Shown here: one piece after another, positions 16,849-17,818 of the stretch | Numbering within the stretch: the first letter of the stretch is position 1 | Layout of the letters: each line of letters begins with the position of its first letter | Source: Oscillospiraceae bacterium | GTDB lineage: Bacteria; Bacillota; Clostridia; Oscillospirales; Ruminococcaceae | Assembly: GCA_009776345.1 (NCBI GenBank) | Contig: WRLS01000025.1 | Coordinates: forward strand, 1 to 17,818 | Reading direction: 5' to 3' | Length of the DNA stretch: 17,818 nt | Made by a program: the position numbers and the translations under genes | Notes under the pieces: generated by a model | What the model was told of the DNA's origin: nothing | The model's input: the letters and a program-made list of their open reading frames with translations, nothing else | Database searches by the model: none

Positions 16849-17818
16849 ATGGCAGAATATTTATCCCCCGGCGTTTATGTAGAAGAATTTGAATCAGGTA
16901 TGCAGGCAATGGAAGGCGTAAGCACAAGCACCGCCGGATTTGTCGGCATGGCGGAAAAGGGGGCTGTTTCGGGAACGCCCGTATTCCTCACAAGTTTTGC
17001 GGATTACCGCCGCAATTTCGGCGGCTACCTGCCCGAGGCAACTCATGGCGCAAACCGTTTCCTGCCCTACGCGGTGGAGCAGTTCTTCGCCAACGGCGGC
17101 GCGCGCTGTTATGTAATGCGCGTAGCCCCCGAAAATGCAAAGGCAGCTTCGGCGGTGATGAGCGCGGTTACAGTCAGCGCGAAGAACCCCGGCAAATGGG
17201 GCAACGGCGTAAAAGTGACCGTAACCCAGTCGTCCAAGGCGAAAACCCAAATTATTGACGCGGCAGACGATATCGCCGCCGCTAAGAAAATTTATACGTT
17301 CAAGAGCGTAGCGGGCTTTGAGGTCGGGGACATGGTCGCCTTTACGGAAAAAGGCAGCCCTTCCTACAACCGTATCGTGAAGATCCAGGACAACACTGTC
17401 AGCTTTGAGAACGATTTCGAGCAGGATGTCATAGATAAAAACCTGGTCCCCAAAAAGGTTGTTACCAGCTGCGAGCTGAGCTTCGAGATCAGCTGCGGCG
17501 ACCAGGTCGAAGCGTTTGAAAACGTATCCTTCAATACGACCAGCGCGCTGTTCATTGAGAACGTCCTCTCAAAGTCCGAGCTGATCGAAGTCCGCTACAA
17601 CCCGCTGGACGGCGTATTCCCGCCCATGCTGGCGATTTCCGGTGAAGCGGCCGGTGAAAAAGCTGTATTCGCGCTTTCCGGCGGCAGTGACGGCGACTGC
17701 AAAAAAGAGGACGACGGCATCTATATCGGCGGCGGCGATGCCCCCGGCAAACGTTCCGGCTTGGAAGCTTTCCTTGAGATTTCCAATGTCAGCATTATGG
17801 CGGTCCCGGGTATTACAT
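16849..17818 (+). CDS. contractile tail sheath protein, 3' truncated by window
   Basis: N-terminal 323 codons of a phage-tail-sheath family protein, the contracting outer tube of the particle. It opens MAEYLSPGVYVEEFESG, the classic sheath start, followed by STAGFVGMAEKG and an FADYRRNFGGY segment. Then comes AVEQFFANGGARCYVMRVAP (about residues 75-94), the family's most conserved N-terminal block. Residues about 110-220 form a variable inserted beta domain. The frame runs off the right edge with no stop. There is no in-frame ATG, GTG or TTG between the upstream stop (16780-16782) and ATG 16849, so this start is firm. It lies 62 bp after the PAAR-like gene, with the unusual spaced ribosome site described separately. 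Tube, baseplate and further sheath genes are expected downstream. Confidence 0.92.
   Translation, partial: MAEYLSPGVYVEEFESGMQAMEGVSTSTAGFVGMAEKGAVSGTPVFLTSFADYRRNFGGYLPEATHGANRFLPYAVEQFFANGGARCYVMRVAPENAKAASAVMSAVTVSAKNPGKWGNGVKVTVTQSSKAKTQIIDAADDIAAAKKIYTFKSVAGFEVGDMVAFTEKGSPSYNRIVKIQDNTVSFENDFEQDVIDKNLVPKKVVTSCELSFEISCGDQVEAFENVSFNTTSALFIENVLSKSELIEVRYNPLDGVFPPMLAISGEAAGEKAVFALSGGSDGDCKKEDDGIYIGGGDAPGKRSGLEAFLEISNVSIMAVPGIT

Noticed and set aside
1..17818. CRISPR arrays, tRNA or rRNA genes, insertion sequences, attachment sites
   Set aside because: None seen. The repeated segments are protein-level domain repeats within genes, not DNA direct repeats with spacers, and there is no transposase or integrase.

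Overview
This window is a single-strand run of ten tightly packed + strand genes. It reads as the middle of one long operon for a contractile injection system of the extracellular (eCIS / phage-tail-like) type. The organism is most likely a Gram-positive bacterium of the Bacillota, probably a clostridium. Evidence for this is the strong purine-rich ribosome binding sites, the use of GTG and TTG starts, and a giant surface protein with a signal peptide, chitobiase-C-terminal-like repeats and a C-terminal membrane anchor of a style common in Clostridia. The taxon is inferred from style only; no rRNA or tRNA is present. Both ends are cut: the first gene is open at the left edge and the last (tail sheath) runs off the right edge.

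Layout. (1) 2-1108: C-terminal part of the eCIS AAA+ ATPase (Pvc15/Afp15-like). (2) 1134-7631: 2165-residue secreted and membrane-anchored repeat protein. (3) 7645-9462: 605-residue protein, probably associated with tail-like particles, with Ig-like modules. (4) 9487-10383: protein-kinase-like fold with lost catalytic residues and one C-terminal membrane helix. (5) 10414-13137: four-helix membrane sensor with HAMP, a class III cyclase-like domain that has lost its catalytic residues, and a C-terminal TPR-like hairpin. (6) 13134-15089: membrane protein with about seven MORN repeats predicted outside the membrane. (7) 15109-15711: DUF4255 / Pvc16-type tail terminator. (8) 15753-16439: unrecognised 228-residue protein. 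(9) 16406-16786: DUF4280 PAAR-like spike tip. (10) 16849-end: tail sheath. Gaps are 13-62 bp and two gene pairs overlap, so co-transcription is likely. No stretch over 300 bases lacks a gene.

How it fits together. ATPase, terminator, spike tip and sheath are structural or assembly parts of a contractile particle. Between the ATPase and the terminator sit four membrane proteins (adhesin-like, pseudokinase, pseudocyclase, MORN). Standard eCIS clusters such as PVC and Afp do not carry these. The most interesting reading is a particle coupled to its own cell's membrane by a dedicated sensing or anchoring module built from catalytically dead signalling domains. A second notable signal is at the sheath gene: a near-perfect ribosome binding site lies 35 bases from the start codon, with a stable GC hairpin filling the gap. 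This resembles the arrangement described for phage T4 gene 25.
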